Source: Prescottella agglutinans (lineage in GTDB: Bacteria > Actinomycetota > Actinomycetes > Mycobacteriales > Mycobacteriaceae). Taken from it: a stretch of 64,000 bases of DNA. Positions within the stretch are counted from its first letter, which is position 1. Every line of letters starts with the position of its first letter. The notes below the pieces were generated by a model, which was given only the letters and a program-made list of their open reading frames with translations, had not been told where the DNA came from and did not search any database. The position numbers were made by a program, and so were the translations under genes. Positions 9,349 to 18,548 of this stretch are shown here, one piece after another. The stretch lies in assembly GCF_004011865.1 (NCBI RefSeq), contig NZ_RKLP01000002.1, positions 248,001-312,000 on the forward strand, read 5' to 3'.

Positions 9349-10767
9349 ATGACTGACAGCAGCCATCCGCAGTTCCGTATCGAGCACGACACGATGGGCG
9401 AGGTCCGCGTCCCGAGCGACGCCCTGTGGCGTGCGCAGACGCAGCGAGCAGTCGAGAACTTCCCCATCTCGGGCCGCGGGCTCGAACGCACGCAGATCCG
9501 CGCGATGGGCCTGCTGAAGGCGGCCTGCGCGCAGGTCAACAAGGATCTCGGATTGCTCGCGCCGGTAAAGGCCGACGCGATCATCGCCGCCGCGACCGAG
9601 ATCGCCGACGGCCGTCACGACGACCAGTTCCCGATCGACGTGTTCCAGACGGGTTCCGGCACCAGTTCGAACATGAACGCCAACGAGGTCATCGCGAGCC
9701 TCGCCGAGAAGGCCGGCGTGACCGTCCACCCCAACGACGACGTCAACATGTCGCAGTCGTCGAACGACACCTTTCCGACGGCCACCCACGTCGCCGCGAC
9801 CGAGGCCGCCATCAAGGACCTGGTGCCCGCGCTCGACCATCTACGACTCGCCCTGTTCGACAAGGCCGCCCAGTGGCGGACGGTGGTCAAGTCCGGACGC
9901 ACGCATCTGATGGACGCGGTCCCGGTCACGCTCGGGCAGGAGTTCGGCGGCTACGCCCACCAGATCGAGGCGGGCATCGAGCGGGTCCTGGCGACGCTGC
10001 CGCGGCTCGGTGAGCTTCCCATCGGTGGCACCGCGGTCGGCACGGGCCTCAACGCGCCCGACGACTTCGGTCCCCGCGTGGTCGCGGAACTGGTGCGCAC
10101 CACCGGGATCGACGCCCTGACCCCCGCTCGCAACCACTTCGAGGCACAGGCCGCCCGGGACGGCCTGGTGGAGGCGTCGGGGGCGTTGCGCACGGTGGCG
10201 GTGTCCCTGACCAAGATCGCCAACGACATCCGGTGGATGGGGTCCGGCCCGCTGACCGGTCTCGGGGAGATCCGGCTGCCGGACCTGCAGCCGGGGAGCT
10301 CGATCATGCCCGGCAAGGTCAATCCCGTTCTGCCCGAGGCGGTCACCCAGGTCGCGGCACAGGTGGTCGGCAACGACGCGGCCGTCGCGTGGGGCGGCGC
10401 CGCGGGGGCGTTCGAGTTGAACGTCTACATCCCGGTGATGGCCCGCAACCTCCTCGAGTCGTTCCGCCTGCTCGCCAACGTCTCTCGACTGTTTGCCGAC
10501 CGCTGCATCGCGGGACTCGAGGCCAACGAGGAGCACCTGCGCACGCTGGCCGAGTCGTCGCCGTCGATCGTGACGCCGCTGAACTCGGCGATCGGGTACG
10601 AGGAGGCCGCGGCGGTCGCGAAGCAGGCGTTGAAGGAGAAGAAGACGATCCGACAGACGGTGATCGACCGTGGACTGATCGGGGACGGGCTCACCGAGGC
10701 CGAACTCGATCGCCGACTGGACGTGCTCGCCATGACGAACCTCGACGAGTCGACGCCGGAAGACTGA
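9349..10767 (+). CDS. fumC: Class II fumarate hydratase
   Basis: TCA-cycle enzyme hydrating fumarate to L-malate, iron-independent class II type, 472 residues. The superfamily signature [11 protein letters not shown] lies near residues 317-327. Other conserved blocks are [17 protein letters not shown]-like at about 102-118, [15 protein letters not shown] near 133, and [21 protein letters not shown] near 184. The ATG at 9349 gives [20 protein letters not shown], the family N-terminus. It corresponds to Rv1098c. Confidence 0.97.
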   Translation: MTDSSHPQFRIEHDTMGEVRVPSDALWRAQTQRAVENFPISGRGLERTQIRAMGLLKAACAQVNKDLGLLAPVKADAIIAAATEIADGRHDDQFPIDVFQTGSGTSSNMNANEVIASLAEKAGVTVHPNDDVNMSQSSNDTFPTATHVAATEAAIKDLVPALDHLRLALFDKAAQWRTVVKSGRTHLMDAVPVTLGQEFGGYAHQIEAGIERVLATLPRLGELPIGGTAVGTGLNAPDDFGPRVVAELVRTTGIDALTPARNHFEAQAARDGLVEASGALRTVAVSLTKIANDIRWMGSGPLTGLGEIRLPDLQPGSSIMPGKVNPVLPEAVTQVAAQVVGNDAAVAWGGAAGAFELNVYIPVMARNLLESFRLLANVSRLFADRCIAGLEANEEHLRTLAESSPSIVTPLNSAIGYEEAAAVAKQALKEKKTIRQTVIDRGLIGDGLTEAELDRRLDVLAMTNLDESTPED

Positions 10768-10815
10768 TCCCGAGACCGACCGCGCCGATCGTGCACGCGA
10801 ACCGAGGAGCATGCC

Positions 10816-11226
10816 GTGAACCCGCCACCGGACGCCGCCGTGCAGGTGGTCGAGGACTTCTTCGCCGCCCTCACCGACATGGACGTCGAGCGTGCCTGCC
10901 GGTACCTCGCTCCGGACGTCGTGTGGCAGAACATCACCCTGCCGACGCTGCGCGGACTGCCCGCGGTGCGGCGGGCACTCGCGTTCGCGAACCGTCCGGC
11001 GCTCCGGTTCGAGGCGGTGATGCAGAACATCGCGAGCGACGGCGAGACGGTGCTCACCGAGCGGATCGACACGCTGTTCGTGGGACCGCTGCGCTCGACG
11101 TTCTGGGTCTGCGGGACGTTCGTATTGCGCGACGGGCGGATCGCCGTCTGGCGGGACCGCTTCAGCTGGGGCAACGTCGCCGTGGGCACCGTCACGGCGA
11201 CGGCCCGCTCCGTCCTCCGCCGGTAG
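10816..11226 (+). CDS. NTF2-like / limonene-epoxide-hydrolase-fold protein
   Basis: A 136-residue cone-fold protein. The pattern AVQVVEDFFAALTDMDVERACRYLAPDVVWQN is that of the NTF2/LEH superfamily, and LTERIDTLFVG with FVLRDGRIAVWRDRFSWGN gives the closing strands of a limonene-1,2-epoxide-hydrolase-like domain. The GTG start at 10816 sits 7 bases after a GAGGAG-type site. It follows fumC by 48 bases in the same direction and precedes the CMD gene. A hydrolase role is possible, but the substrate cannot be inferred. Confidence 0.8.
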   Translation: MNPPPDAAVQVVEDFFAALTDMDVERACRYLAPDVVWQNITLPTLRGLPAVRRALAFANRPALRFEAVMQNIASDGETVLTERIDTLFVGPLRSTFWVCGTFVLRDGRIAVWRDRFSWGNVAVGTVTATARSVLRR

Positions 11227-11303
11227 CGAGGCGACCTAGTAGGCTCCCGCTGAGCGGTACCGGCGAGATGTGCCGCTGAACCCCGCACAGGAAGCCGACG
11301 GCG

Positions 11304-11714
11304 ATGACCGAGCACCAGAACACCTCCCCCGCATTCCAGGCCGGACTCGACGTCCGCACCGAGGTGATGGGCGCCGACTTCGTCGAGCGGGCGTTCGAAC
11401 GCACCCGCGGCACCGACTCGGAGGACATCCAGGAGTTCATCACCGAGCACGTGTGGGGATCGGTGTGGACGCGTCCCGGTCTGGACCGCCGCAGTCGCAG
11501 CCTGCTCAACCTCGGCATGCTCATCGCGCTGCGTGCCGAGAACGAACTCCGCGGCCACGTCCGCGGCGCGCTGCGAAACGGGTTGACCCGCACCGAGATC
11601 GTCGAGGCCGTCATCCACGCGAGCGCGTACTGCGGCGCCCCCGCCGGCCTCGCCGCGATGCGCGTCGTGCAGGAAGTTCTCGAGGCCGAACTGGGTCCGC
11701 TCAGCGACGACTGA
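11304..11714 (+). CDS. Carboxymuconolactone decarboxylase family protein
   Basis: A 136-residue protein of the CMD/AhpD-like fold. The core RSRSLLNLGMLIALRAENELRGHVRGALRNGLTRTEIVEAVIHASAYCGAPAG matches gamma-carboxymuconolactone decarboxylases, with the TRTEIVEAVIHASAYCG helix near residues 92-108. It has a single Cys in the active helix, so an AhpD-type CxxC peroxidase role is unlikely. Its 3' end overlaps the convergent kstD by 14 bases. The role may be in aromatic or steroid catabolism, but this is inference. Confidence 0.85.
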   Translation: MTEHQNTSPAFQAGLDVRTEVMGADFVERAFERTRGTDSEDIQEFITEHVWGSVWTRPGLDRRSRSLLNLGMLIALRAENELRGHVRGALRNGLTRTEIVEAVIHASAYCGAPAGLAAMRVVQEVLEAELGPLSDD

Positions 11715-13404
11715 CCGGATCACCCGCCTTCTCCGCGATGTCCAGCGCCGCAAGGTAACCGAAGACCAGCGCGGGTCCGATGGTGGCGCCGGGCCCGGCG
11801 TAGGTGTGACCCATGACGGGGGCACTGGTGTTGCCGGCCGCGTAGAGGCCGTCGATCACCGAGCCGTCCTCGCGGAGCGCGCGGCCGGCGACGTCGGTGA
11901 CGATGCCTCCCTTGGTGCCGAGGTCGCCGGGGACCATCTGCGCGGCGTAGAACGGCGCCTTGCTCAGCTCGCCCAGGCTCGGGTTCGGCTTGTTGGTGAT
12001 GTCGCCGTAGTAGTGGTCGTACCGGCTCTCGCCCCGGTGGAAGTCCTCGTCGACGCCGGTGCGCGCGAACCCGTTGAACCGCTGGATGGTTGCCGCGAGC
12101 TTGTCGGCGGGCACGCCGATCTTCTCGGCGAGTGCCTCGACGGTCGACGCCTTGACGATCGCCCCGCTCTCGAGCCACTTGCGCGGCAGCGGGGCGCGGG
12201 CGGTGACGCCGGCGAACAGGTAGCGGTCACGGTAGGTCTGGTCGAAGATCAGCCAGCACGGCAGGTTCTCCCCCGGCCCGTCGCCCTGCCCGAACTCGCC
12301 GCCGTACATGCGGTGCGTCGCCTCGACGTACGGTAGCGACTCGTTCATGAAGCGCTCGCCGCGGTCGTTGACCAGGAGGCTGCGCGGCAGCGACCGTTCG
12401 GCGAGCGCGAACCACGGACCCTTGGGCAGCGGGATGGACGGCGCCCACCATGCGTCGTCCATGAAATCGATTGCGGCGCCGACCTTCAGCCCGGCGTTGA
12501 TGCCGTCACCGGTGTTCGACGGCGCACCGATCGTCCAGTCCGAACCGATGGGGGCGCGCTGGTACTTCTTGCGCATCTCGTCGTTGGCGTCGAATCCGCC
12601 GCAGGCGAGGATGACGCCGTGCTCGGCGCGGAGCGTGCGCTTGTCCCCACCGGATTCGACGACGACGCCCGTCACGCGGCCGTCCTCGACCACCAGGTCG
12701 ACCAGACCGGTGTTCAGCCGCAACGGGATTCCCGCCTGGCGCACACCCAGCAGCAGTTCCGCCATGAGTGCACCGCCCATGCCGATGAGCTTCCGGCGCC
12801 GGGCCTTGGCGACGAAGGTGCGCAGTCCGACACGGACCATCCGGACCGGCCCCCGCCAGTGCCGCAGTCCGGTGCTGAGCCAGCGGTAGTCCGATTGCTT
12901 CACAACGACGTTCAACGGCGCCTTGCTGTACGGCGGATGCAGCGTGTCCAGGTCGTCACCGAGTGCGCGGGCATCGAACGGCTTGGGCTCGCACGACCGT
13001 CCCGTGGCCAGCCCGCCCGGCGCCTCCGGGTAGTAGTCGGAGTAGTTCCGGACCCACTCGAGCTTCAGCGGCGAGTTGTCGATGAGGAACTGCAACGCCT
13101 CCGGGCCGCGGTCGATGTACGTGTCGATCCGCGCCGGATCGACCCCGGGACCGATGATGTTGTGCAGGTAGCGCCGCGCGTCCTCGACGTCATCGGCCGG
13201 CGCGTCGCGCTTCAGCACCGAGTTGCCGGGGATCCAGACACCGCCGCCCGAGCGCGACGTCGAACCGCCCCAATACTGCGACTTCTCGACGATCACGGTC
13301 TTCCGTCCCTGCTTGGCGGCCGTGATCGCCGCCGCCATGCCGGCCCCGCCGGCGCCCACCACGACGACGTCGAAACGCTCGTCCGATTCCGAAATCCCTG
13401 CCAT
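11701..13404 (-). CDS. kstD: 3-ketosteroid-delta-1-dehydrogenase
   Basis: FAD flavoprotein that introduces the C1-C2 double bond in 3-ketosteroids, a key step before opening of the steroid rings. The product has 567 residues. The Rossmann motif FDVVVVGAGGAGMAAA lies near residues 10-25. The KstD motif YWGGSTSRSGGGVWIPGN lies near 47-64, and the C-terminal TYAGPGATIGPALVFGYLAA closes the FAD site. The ATG at 13404 gives MAGISESDERFD. A near-ideal KstR operator lies 41 bases upstream. FadE-independent fumarate-reductase-like flavoproteins are related, but the SGGGVWIPGN block favours KstD. Isoform number is not assignable. Confidence 0.88.
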   Translation of the reverse strand: MAGISESDERFDVVVVGAGGAGMAAAITAAKQGRKTVIVEKSQYWGGSTSRSGGGVWIPGNSVLKRDAPADDVEDARRYLHNIIGPGVDPARIDTYIDRGPEALQFLIDNSPLKLEWVRNYSDYYPEAPGGLATGRSCEPKPFDARALGDDLDTLHPPYSKAPLNVVVKQSDYRWLSTGLRHWRGPVRMVRVGLRTFVAKARRRKLIGMGGALMAELLLGVRQAGIPLRLNTGLVDLVVEDGRVTGVVVESGGDKRTLRAEHGVILACGGFDANDEMRKKYQRAPIGSDWTIGAPSNTGDGINAGLKVGAAIDFMDDAWWAPSIPLPKGPWFALAERSLPRSLLVNDRGERFMNESLPYVEATHRMYGGEFGQGDGPGENLPCWLIFDQTYRDRYLFAGVTARAPLPRKWLESGAIVKASTVEALAEKIGVPADKLAATIQRFNGFARTGVDEDFHRGESRYDHYYGDITNKPNPSLGELSKAPFYAAQMVPGDLGTKGGIVTDVAGRALREDGSVIDGLYAAGNTSAPVMGHTYAGPGATIGPALVFGYLAALDIAEKAGDPVSRR

Positions 13405-13444
13405 GACCACCCCTCGGTGCGTACTGGAAAGCGACACCCAAATT

Positions 13445-13458
13445 TAGAACACGTTTCA
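13445..13458. promoter_or_regulatory. KstR-type operator upstream of kstD
   Basis: TAGAACACGTTTCA matches the mycobacterial and rhodococcal KstR consensus TnnAACnnGTTnnA at every fixed position. It lies 41 bases before the kstD ATG, so the gene is likely repressed by KstR and induced by cholesterol-type metabolites. Confidence 0.75.
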
Positions 13459-13577
13459 ATATTGAACAACGATTTGGGAGCCCCGAGCGCCTTGACCAGG
13501 TGTAATGCGACGGGCAGCGAACGCATCGTGACAAGTATTTCTTGCAGTCGGGAAGCGCCGCGTCTGCGGCTCCGGCG

Positions 13578-14540
13578 CTAGCGCGTACGTGAAACCGTCA
13601 GCGAGTCGATGGCGGCGACGAAGTGGTCGACGAAGCTGCCGCCCCCGTGCCCGGCGTCGTCGACGACGACGAGCCGACTGCACTCCCACATCCGCGAGAG
13701 TTCCCACGCGGTGTCGAGCGGCCCGGACACGTCGTACCGGCCGTGGACGAGAACCGCGGGGATCTTCGCCAACCGGCGCATGCCCTCTCGGATCTGCCCG
13801 TCCGCGAGGAAATGGTCGTTGCCCCAGTAGTGGGTGACCAGTCGCGCGAAGATCATCCGGAATGTCGGGTCCCGGAATCGCGGACTCGGCCTCCACCCCG
13901 GCACCAGCGATACGTGGGTGTCCTCCCACTCGCACCAACGCCGCGCCGCGTCCACGCGGACGGCCGCATCGGGATGCGCGAGCAGTCGCGCGTACGCCGC
14001 CGCGAGGTTGCCTTCGCGCTCCGCCGCCGGCACGGGTTCGACGAATCGTTCCCACTCCCGCGGGAACACCCGCCTCATGTCGCGGGTGATCCACTCGACC
14101 TCCCCGCGGGTGCCCGACGTGACCGCGCCCAACGCCATGGCGATCACGCGGTCCGGATGCGCCTGCGCGTAGGCCAGCCCGAGGGTGACGCCCCACGACA
14201 CCCCGACGACGATCCACCGCTCGATCCCCAGGTGCTCGCGCAGGCGCTCGATGTCGGCCACCAGATGCGCGGTGGTGTTGGTCGACAGGTCGACCGCCGG
14301 ATCGCCGGCGAGCGGTCGGCTGCGTCCGCAGCCGCGCTGGTCGAACAGCACCGCACGAAATGCGTTGGGGTCGAAGTATCTGCGCACACCGGGCGTGCAG
14401 CCGGACCCCGGGCCGCCGTGCACGTAGACCGCGGGCGTGCCGGCCGGGTCACCGACCGTCTCCCAGTGCAGCGTGTGCCCGTCGGAAACGTCGAGGAAAC
14501 CGGATTCGTAGGGTTCCGGTGCCGGATACAGCGCGACCAT
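13578..14540 (-). CDS. pip: Proline iminopeptidase
   Basis: Alpha/beta-hydrolase (peptidase S33) that releases N-terminal proline from peptides. The product has 320 residues, the usual length. Visible blocks are the oxyanion motif VYVHGGPGSGCTPG, FDQRGCGRSRP, the nucleophile elbow VVGVSWGVTLGLAYAQ with Ser in GVSWG, VHGRYDVSGP carrying the acid, and DDAGHGGG carrying the catalytic His. Start ATG at 14540. It stands alone between the kstD promoter and a long structured gap. A secondary role on other small peptides cannot be excluded. Confidence 0.92.
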   Translation of the reverse strand: MVALYPAPEPYESGFLDVSDGHTLHWETVGDPAGTPAVYVHGGPGSGCTPGVRRYFDPNAFRAVLFDQRGCGRSRPLAGDPAVDLSTNTTAHLVADIERLREHLGIERWIVVGVSWGVTLGLAYAQAHPDRVIAMALGAVTSGTRGEVEWITRDMRRVFPREWERFVEPVPAAEREGNLAAAYARLLAHPDAAVRVDAARRWCEWEDTHVSLVPGWRPSPRFRDPTFRMIFARLVTHYWGNDHFLADGQIREGMRRLAKIPAVLVHGRYDVSGPLDTAWELSRMWECSRLVVVDDAGHGGGSFVDHFVAAIDSLTVSRTR

Positions 14541-14901
14541 GCGCCCCAGTCTGACAGCACGGGTCGGTCACCCCCGGCGTCCTCGCAGTCGATCGGCCCG
14601 CCTCTTAGCAAGTCCATCCGCTCGGCGATACGCCGCCGAGGGTGAAATGCCGGGATGAAATGTCACCGTCGGCGGTTTTCGAATTGCCGCGGACGTTCCT
14701 TGCGGATAGCGTCACAGGCGCTGCTTGTCCTCTGTCAAAGCAGTATCGAGCACTCGCCCATCCCCCGACGCGGGCGAGCGCTCAACCGCCGGGCGGTGGG
14801 TTCGGTCACGCCGGTTGAACGCCACCGCCCGGCACTCCTCCCCTCGGAGTGCCGGGCTGGTGACTGGATCCAACTGCACCCACCCCCGTCGGTGAAATCG
14901 A
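14541..14901. other. Structured intergenic gap between phoH and pip
   Basis: No convincing gene in 361 bases. The right half is dense in inverted repeats: CTGCTT/AAGCAG (14721-14726 with 14738-14743), CTCGCCC/GGGCGAG (14753-14759 with 14772-14778), a 12-base pair (14788-14799 with 14822-14833) and a perfect hairpin (14827-14857). The last two share bases and cannot both form. Confidence 0.7.
14827..14857 (-). terminator. Hairpin downstream of phoH
   Basis: Perfect 12-base stem (14827-14838 with 14846-14857) and 7-base loop, 44 bases after the phoH stop. It is a plausible terminator, but one arm can alternatively pair with 14788-14799. Confidence 0.6.
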
Positions 14902-16212
14902 TCAGGCGTTGGGCCCGAACTCCTCCAGCATCTCGGTCACGAGCGCCGCGATGGGCGACCGCTCGCTGCGGGTGAGGGTGATGTGCGCGAACAGCGGGTG
15001 CCCCTTGAGCTTCTCGATGACGGCGGCGACGCCGTCGTGGCGGCCGACCCGCAGGTTGTCCCGCTGGGCGACGTCGTGCGTGAGCACGACCCGCGAGCCG
15101 GTACCCAGTCGGGACAGCACGGTGAGCAGCACGTTGCGTTCGAGGGACTGCGCCTCGTCGACGATCACGAACGAGTCGTGCAACGACCGACCACGAATAT
15201 GCGTGAGCGGCAACACTTCCAGCATGCCGCGGCTCATCACCTCGTCCATCACCTCGGGACTGGCGAGCCCGTCGAGGGTGTCGAAGACGGCCTGCGCCCA
15301 CGGCTCCATCTTCTCGCTCTCGCTGCCGGGCAGGTAGCCCAGTTCCTGACCACCCACCGCATAGAGTGGCCGGAACACGACGACCTTCCGATGGCTGCGC
15401 CGTTCGAGCACCGCCTCGAGTCCGGCGGTGAGCGCGAGCGCCGACTTGCCGGTGCCGGCCTTGCCGCCGAGCGAGATGATCCCGATGCTCTCGTCGAGCA
15501 GCAGGTCCAACGCCACCCGCTGCTCGGCGGACCGGCCGTGCAGACCGAACGCCTCCCGCTCGCCCCGCACCAACTGGACACGCTTGTCCGGCGTCACCCG
15601 ACCCAAGGCGCTCGAGGTGCCACCCAGGAGTCGAATACCCGTGTGGCACGGAAACTCCCGTGCCTCGTCGACGTCGACCACGCCCTCCGAGAAGAGCTGA
15701 TCGATCACCCCGGACGCGACGTCGAGTTCGGCCATGCCGGTCCAGCCGGACGGGACGACGTCGTGGGCACGGAACTCGTCGGCCGGCAGTCCGACGGCGC
15801 CGGCCTTGACGCGAAGCGGGATGTCCTTGCTGACCAGCACGACGTCCCTGCCGTCCGCCGCGAGGTTGAGCGCGCAGGCGAGGATCCTGGAATCGTTGCT
15901 GTCGGTACGGAATCCGACCGGAAGCACCGAGGGGTCGGTGTGGTTGAGCTCCACCTGGAGAGTGCCGTTCTCCGAGCCGATCGGGACCGGACGGTCCAGC
16001 CGACCGTACTCGAGACGCAGATCGTCGAGCATCCGCAGCGCTTCGCGGGCGAACCATCCCAGCTCGTGATGGTGACGCTTGTCCTCGAGTTCGCTGATCA
16101 CGACCAGCGGCAGAACCACCTCGTGTTCAGCGAAACGGGTGACGGCCCACGGGTCCGAGAGCAGGACCGAGGTGTCGAGGACGTAGGTGCGGACGGAGCT
16201 GATTGCGGTCAC
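14902..16212 (-). CDS. phoH: PIN-PhoH family ATPase (PhoH2-like)
   Basis: Two-domain protein of 436 residues. The N-terminal PIN ribonuclease domain (about 1-150) opens with [13 protein letters not shown] and has [14 protein letters not shown]. The C-terminal PhoH ATPase/helicase domain has Walker [18 protein letters not shown] and Walker [14 protein letters not shown]. This is the layout of mycobacterial PhoH2 (Rv1095), a sequence-specific RNA helicase and ribonuclease. I chose the GTG at 16212, which has AGGAG seven bases upstream, over a start at 16239. The small phoAT antitoxin gene found before phoH2 in mycobacteria was not recognised here. Confidence 0.9.
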   Translation of the reverse strand: MTAISSVRTYVLDTSVLLSDPWAVTRFAEHEVVLPLVVISELEDKRHHHELGWFAREALRMLDDLRLEYGRLDRPVPIGSENGTLQVELNHTDPSVLPVGFRTDSNDSRILACALNLAADGRDVVLVSKDIPLRVKAGAVGLPADEFRAHDVVPSGWTGMAELDVASGVIDQLFSEGVVDVDEAREFPCHTGIRLLGGTSSALGRVTPDKRVQLVRGEREAFGLHGRSAEQRVALDLLLDESIGIISLGGKAGTGKSALALTAGLEAVLERRSHRKVVVFRPLYAVGGQELGYLPGSESEKMEPWAQAVFDTLDGLASPEVMDEVMSRGMLEVLPLTHIRGRSLHDSFVIVDEAQSLERNVLLTVLSRLGTGSRVVLTHDVAQRDNLRVGRHDGVAAVIEKLKGHPLFAHITLTRSERSPIAALVTEMLEEFGPNA

Positions 16213-16509
16213 GTGAGGCTCCTCGTGTCTGCGTGGCACCCGCGCAAACCTGTTCGCTGGACCGGTCCGGTACCCGATGTGTCAGTCGACACGAGGGCCG
16301 GGTGCCGGCCCCCTCGCACTGAATAGTTCAGCCACGATCAGGACCTCCCGTACAGACGGCTTCACCTGCTGCCTGTTATCCCGGGACGCTACGCCCGCAG
16401 ACCGATGCGCCAGTGCACGCGCCCGGCGTGTCGAGTGAAGTCCACGTGAACGACAGCTCACGGAAGATCCGCTCGCCGCAGGCCGCACAAGTTCCGCCAC
16501 ACTGGGTCT

Positions 16510-17127
16510 GTGATGACCACCTTCCGCCCCGTCACGCCGGCCACTCTGATCGACCTGGTGGCCGACCGGGCCGCCGCCGCACCGGGTGTCCGGTTGGTCG
16601 CGATATCCGGCGCCGATGCGACGGATCCGGTTGGATTCGCCGGGCGGACCGCCGCCCATCTGCGTCTCTCCGGTCGTCCCGCGGCGGTGGTAGCGCTGCA
16701 CGACTACGTCCGGCCGGCTTCGCTCCGACTCGAGCACGGCCATCGCGACGACGACAGCTACCGCACCGGCTGGTTCGACTATCCCGCGCTGAAGAGAGAG
16801 GTCGTGACCGCGCTGCGCGAGCGGCGGCAGTGGCTGCCCCGGCTGTGGGACGAATCCACCGACCGCTCGGCACGGGCATCCGTCCTCGAGGCCGGACCCG
16901 GTCAGGTGCTCCTGATCGCCGGCCCGATGCTGCACGGGCGCGAGCTCGGCACCGACGTCGTCGTGCGGCTGATGCTCTCTCGCAGTGCCCTCGAACGCCG
17001 CACTCCGTCCGCCGACCGGTGGACGATCGACGCACTGCTCACGCACGACGCCGCGCACGACGCCGCAGCGGACATCGTGGTGCGCTACGACCACCCCGAC
17101 CGTCCGGCCGTATCGGACGGACCGTGA
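16510..17127 (+). CDS. Uridine-kinase-like protein with degenerate P-loop
   Basis: A 205-residue protein resembling actinobacterial uridine-kinase-like proteins. VRLVAISGADATDPVGFAGRTAAHL occupies the P-loop position but lacks the GKS/T of Walker A. DYVRPASLRLEHGHRDDDSY matches the substrate-region block, and VLLIAGPMLHGRELGTDVVVRLMLS gives the following core strand. The start may be the GTG at 16510 or the adjoining ATG at 16513. A strong terminator follows 6 bases after the stop. Catalytic activity is doubtful without the phosphate-binding Lys; a binding role is possible. Confidence 0.65.
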   Translation: MMTTFRPVTPATLIDLVADRAAAAPGVRLVAISGADATDPVGFAGRTAAHLRLSGRPAAVVALHDYVRPASLRLEHGHRDDDSYRTGWFDYPALKREVVTALRERRQWLPRLWDESTDRSARASVLEAGPGQVLLIAGPMLHGRELGTDVVVRLMLSRSALERRTPSADRWTIDALLTHDAAHDAAADIVVRYDHPDRPAVSDGP

Positions 17128-17132
17128 ACACG

Positions 17133-17168
17133 ACGACGGCCCGCACCTCGTGAGGTGCGGGCCGTCGT
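17133..17168. terminator. Bidirectional terminator before glyA end
   Basis: Perfect 17-base arms (17133-17149 with 17152-17168) lie between the kinase-like gene stop (17127) and the converging glyA stop (17180). Confidence 0.9.
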
Positions 17169-17179
17169 GAACCGAAGGA

Positions 17180-18490
17180 TCAGGCCTTGGGGAGCAGGCC
17201 CCAGTCCTCGAGGCCGTCGTACAGCGGGAAGTCCTGGGCCAGCTTGGAGACGCGGGCACGCAGGGCCGGGACGTCGGCGTCGGCGCCCTTGGCGAGCGCG
17301 GTCGCGATGATGTCGGCGACCTCGGTGAACTGCGCCTCGCCGAAGCCGCGGGTGGCCAGCGCGGGGGTGCCGATGCGCAGGCCCGACGGGTTCATCGGCG
17401 GGCGCGGGTCGAACGGCACAGCGTTGCGGTTGACGGTGATGCCGATCTCGTGCAGCAGATCCTCGCCCTGCTGGCCGTCGAGCTGCGAGTGCCGCAGGTC
17501 GACCAGGACCAGGTGCACGTCGGTGCCGCCGGTGAGGACCGAGATGCCGTTGCCGGCGACGTCGGCGCCACCGAGACGCTCGGCGAGGATCTTCGAGCCC
17601 GCCAGGGTGCGCTCCTGGCGCGCCTTGAACTCGGGGGTGCCGGCGATCTTCATCGCGACGGCCTTCGCGGCGATCGCGTGCATCAGCGGCCCGCCTTGCT
17701 GGCCCGGGAAGACGGAGGAGTTGAGCTTCTTGGCCCACTCCTTCTTCGCCAGGATCATGCCCGAGCGGGGGCCGCCGAGGGTCTTGTGGACGGTGGTGGA
17801 GACGACGTCGGCGTGCGGGACCGGCGACGGGTGCAGACCCGCGGCGACCAGGCCGGCGAAGTGCGCCATGTCGACCCACAGCTTGGCGCCGATCTCGTCG
17901 GCGATCGAGCGGAACGCCGCGAAGTCGAGGTGACGCGGGTAGGCCGACCAGCCGGCGATCAGGACCTGCGGGCGCTCGCGCAGCGCGGTCTCGCGGACCT
18001 GGTCCATGTCGACGACGTGGGTGTCCTCGCGGACGCCGTACGACGCGACCTCGTACAGCTTGCCGGAGAAGTTCAGCTTCATGCCGTGGGTGAGGTGCCC
18101 GCCGTGCGCGAGGTCCATGCCCATCAGCTTCTCGCCCGGGTTCATCAGCGCCATCAGCACCGCGGCGTTGGCCTGCGCACCCGCGTGCGGCTGGACGTTC
18201 GCGAACTCGGCGCCGAAGACCTCCTTGGCGCGGTTGCGCGCCAGGTCCTCGACCACGTCGACGAACTCGCAGCCGCCGTAGTAGCGGCGGCCCGGGTAGC
18301 CCTCGGCGTACTTGTTGGTGAGCACGCTGCCCTGGGCCTCGAGGACGGCGCGGGGAACGAAGTTCTCCGACGCGATCATTTCGAGGGTGTCACGCTGACG
18401 CGACAACTCACCCGCCATCGCGGTGGCGACCTCGGGGTCCAGTTCGGCGAGGGACGCGGTGTTCACGTCGGTGGCAGGCACAGCAGTCAT
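17180..18490 (-). CDS. glyA: Serine hydroxymethyltransferase
   Basis: PLP enzyme interconverting serine and glycine while charging tetrahydrofolate with a one-carbon unit. The product has 436 residues. Family blocks are [28 protein letters not shown], the cofactor-binding [13 protein letters not shown] and the Schiff-base Lys in [13 protein letters not shown]. The ATG at 18490 gives [21 protein letters not shown]. It corresponds to Rv1093 (glyA1) next to coaA. Confidence 0.97.
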   Translation of the reverse strand: MTAVPATDVNTASLAELDPEVATAMAGELSRQRDTLEMIASENFVPRAVLEAQGSVLTNKYAEGYPGRRYYGGCEFVDVVEDLARNRAKEVFGAEFANVQPHAGAQANAAVLMALMNPGEKLMGMDLAHGGHLTHGMKLNFSGKLYEVASYGVREDTHVVDMDQVRETALRERPQVLIAGWSAYPRHLDFAAFRSIADEIGAKLWVDMAHFAGLVAAGLHPSPVPHADVVSTTVHKTLGGPRSGMILAKKEWAKKLNSSVFPGQQGGPLMHAIAAKAVAMKIAGTPEFKARQERTLAGSKILAERLGGADVAGNGISVLTGGTDVHLVLVDLRHSQLDGQQGEDLLHEIGITVNRNAVPFDPRPPMNPSGLRIGTPALATRGFGEAQFTEVADIIATALAKGADADVPALRARVSKLAQDFPLYDGLEDWGLLPKA

Positions 18491-18548
18491 CAGCGAATCT
18501 CCAGGCTGGATTGCGGAAGTATCCCCCTCAGTCTAAGGAACGGGGATG

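Noticed and set aside
14721-14857. 6C RNA as the explanation of the phoH-pip hairpins
   Set aside because: Two loops are C-rich, but I cannot find two separate loops each with a run of six C, so the named family is not supported.
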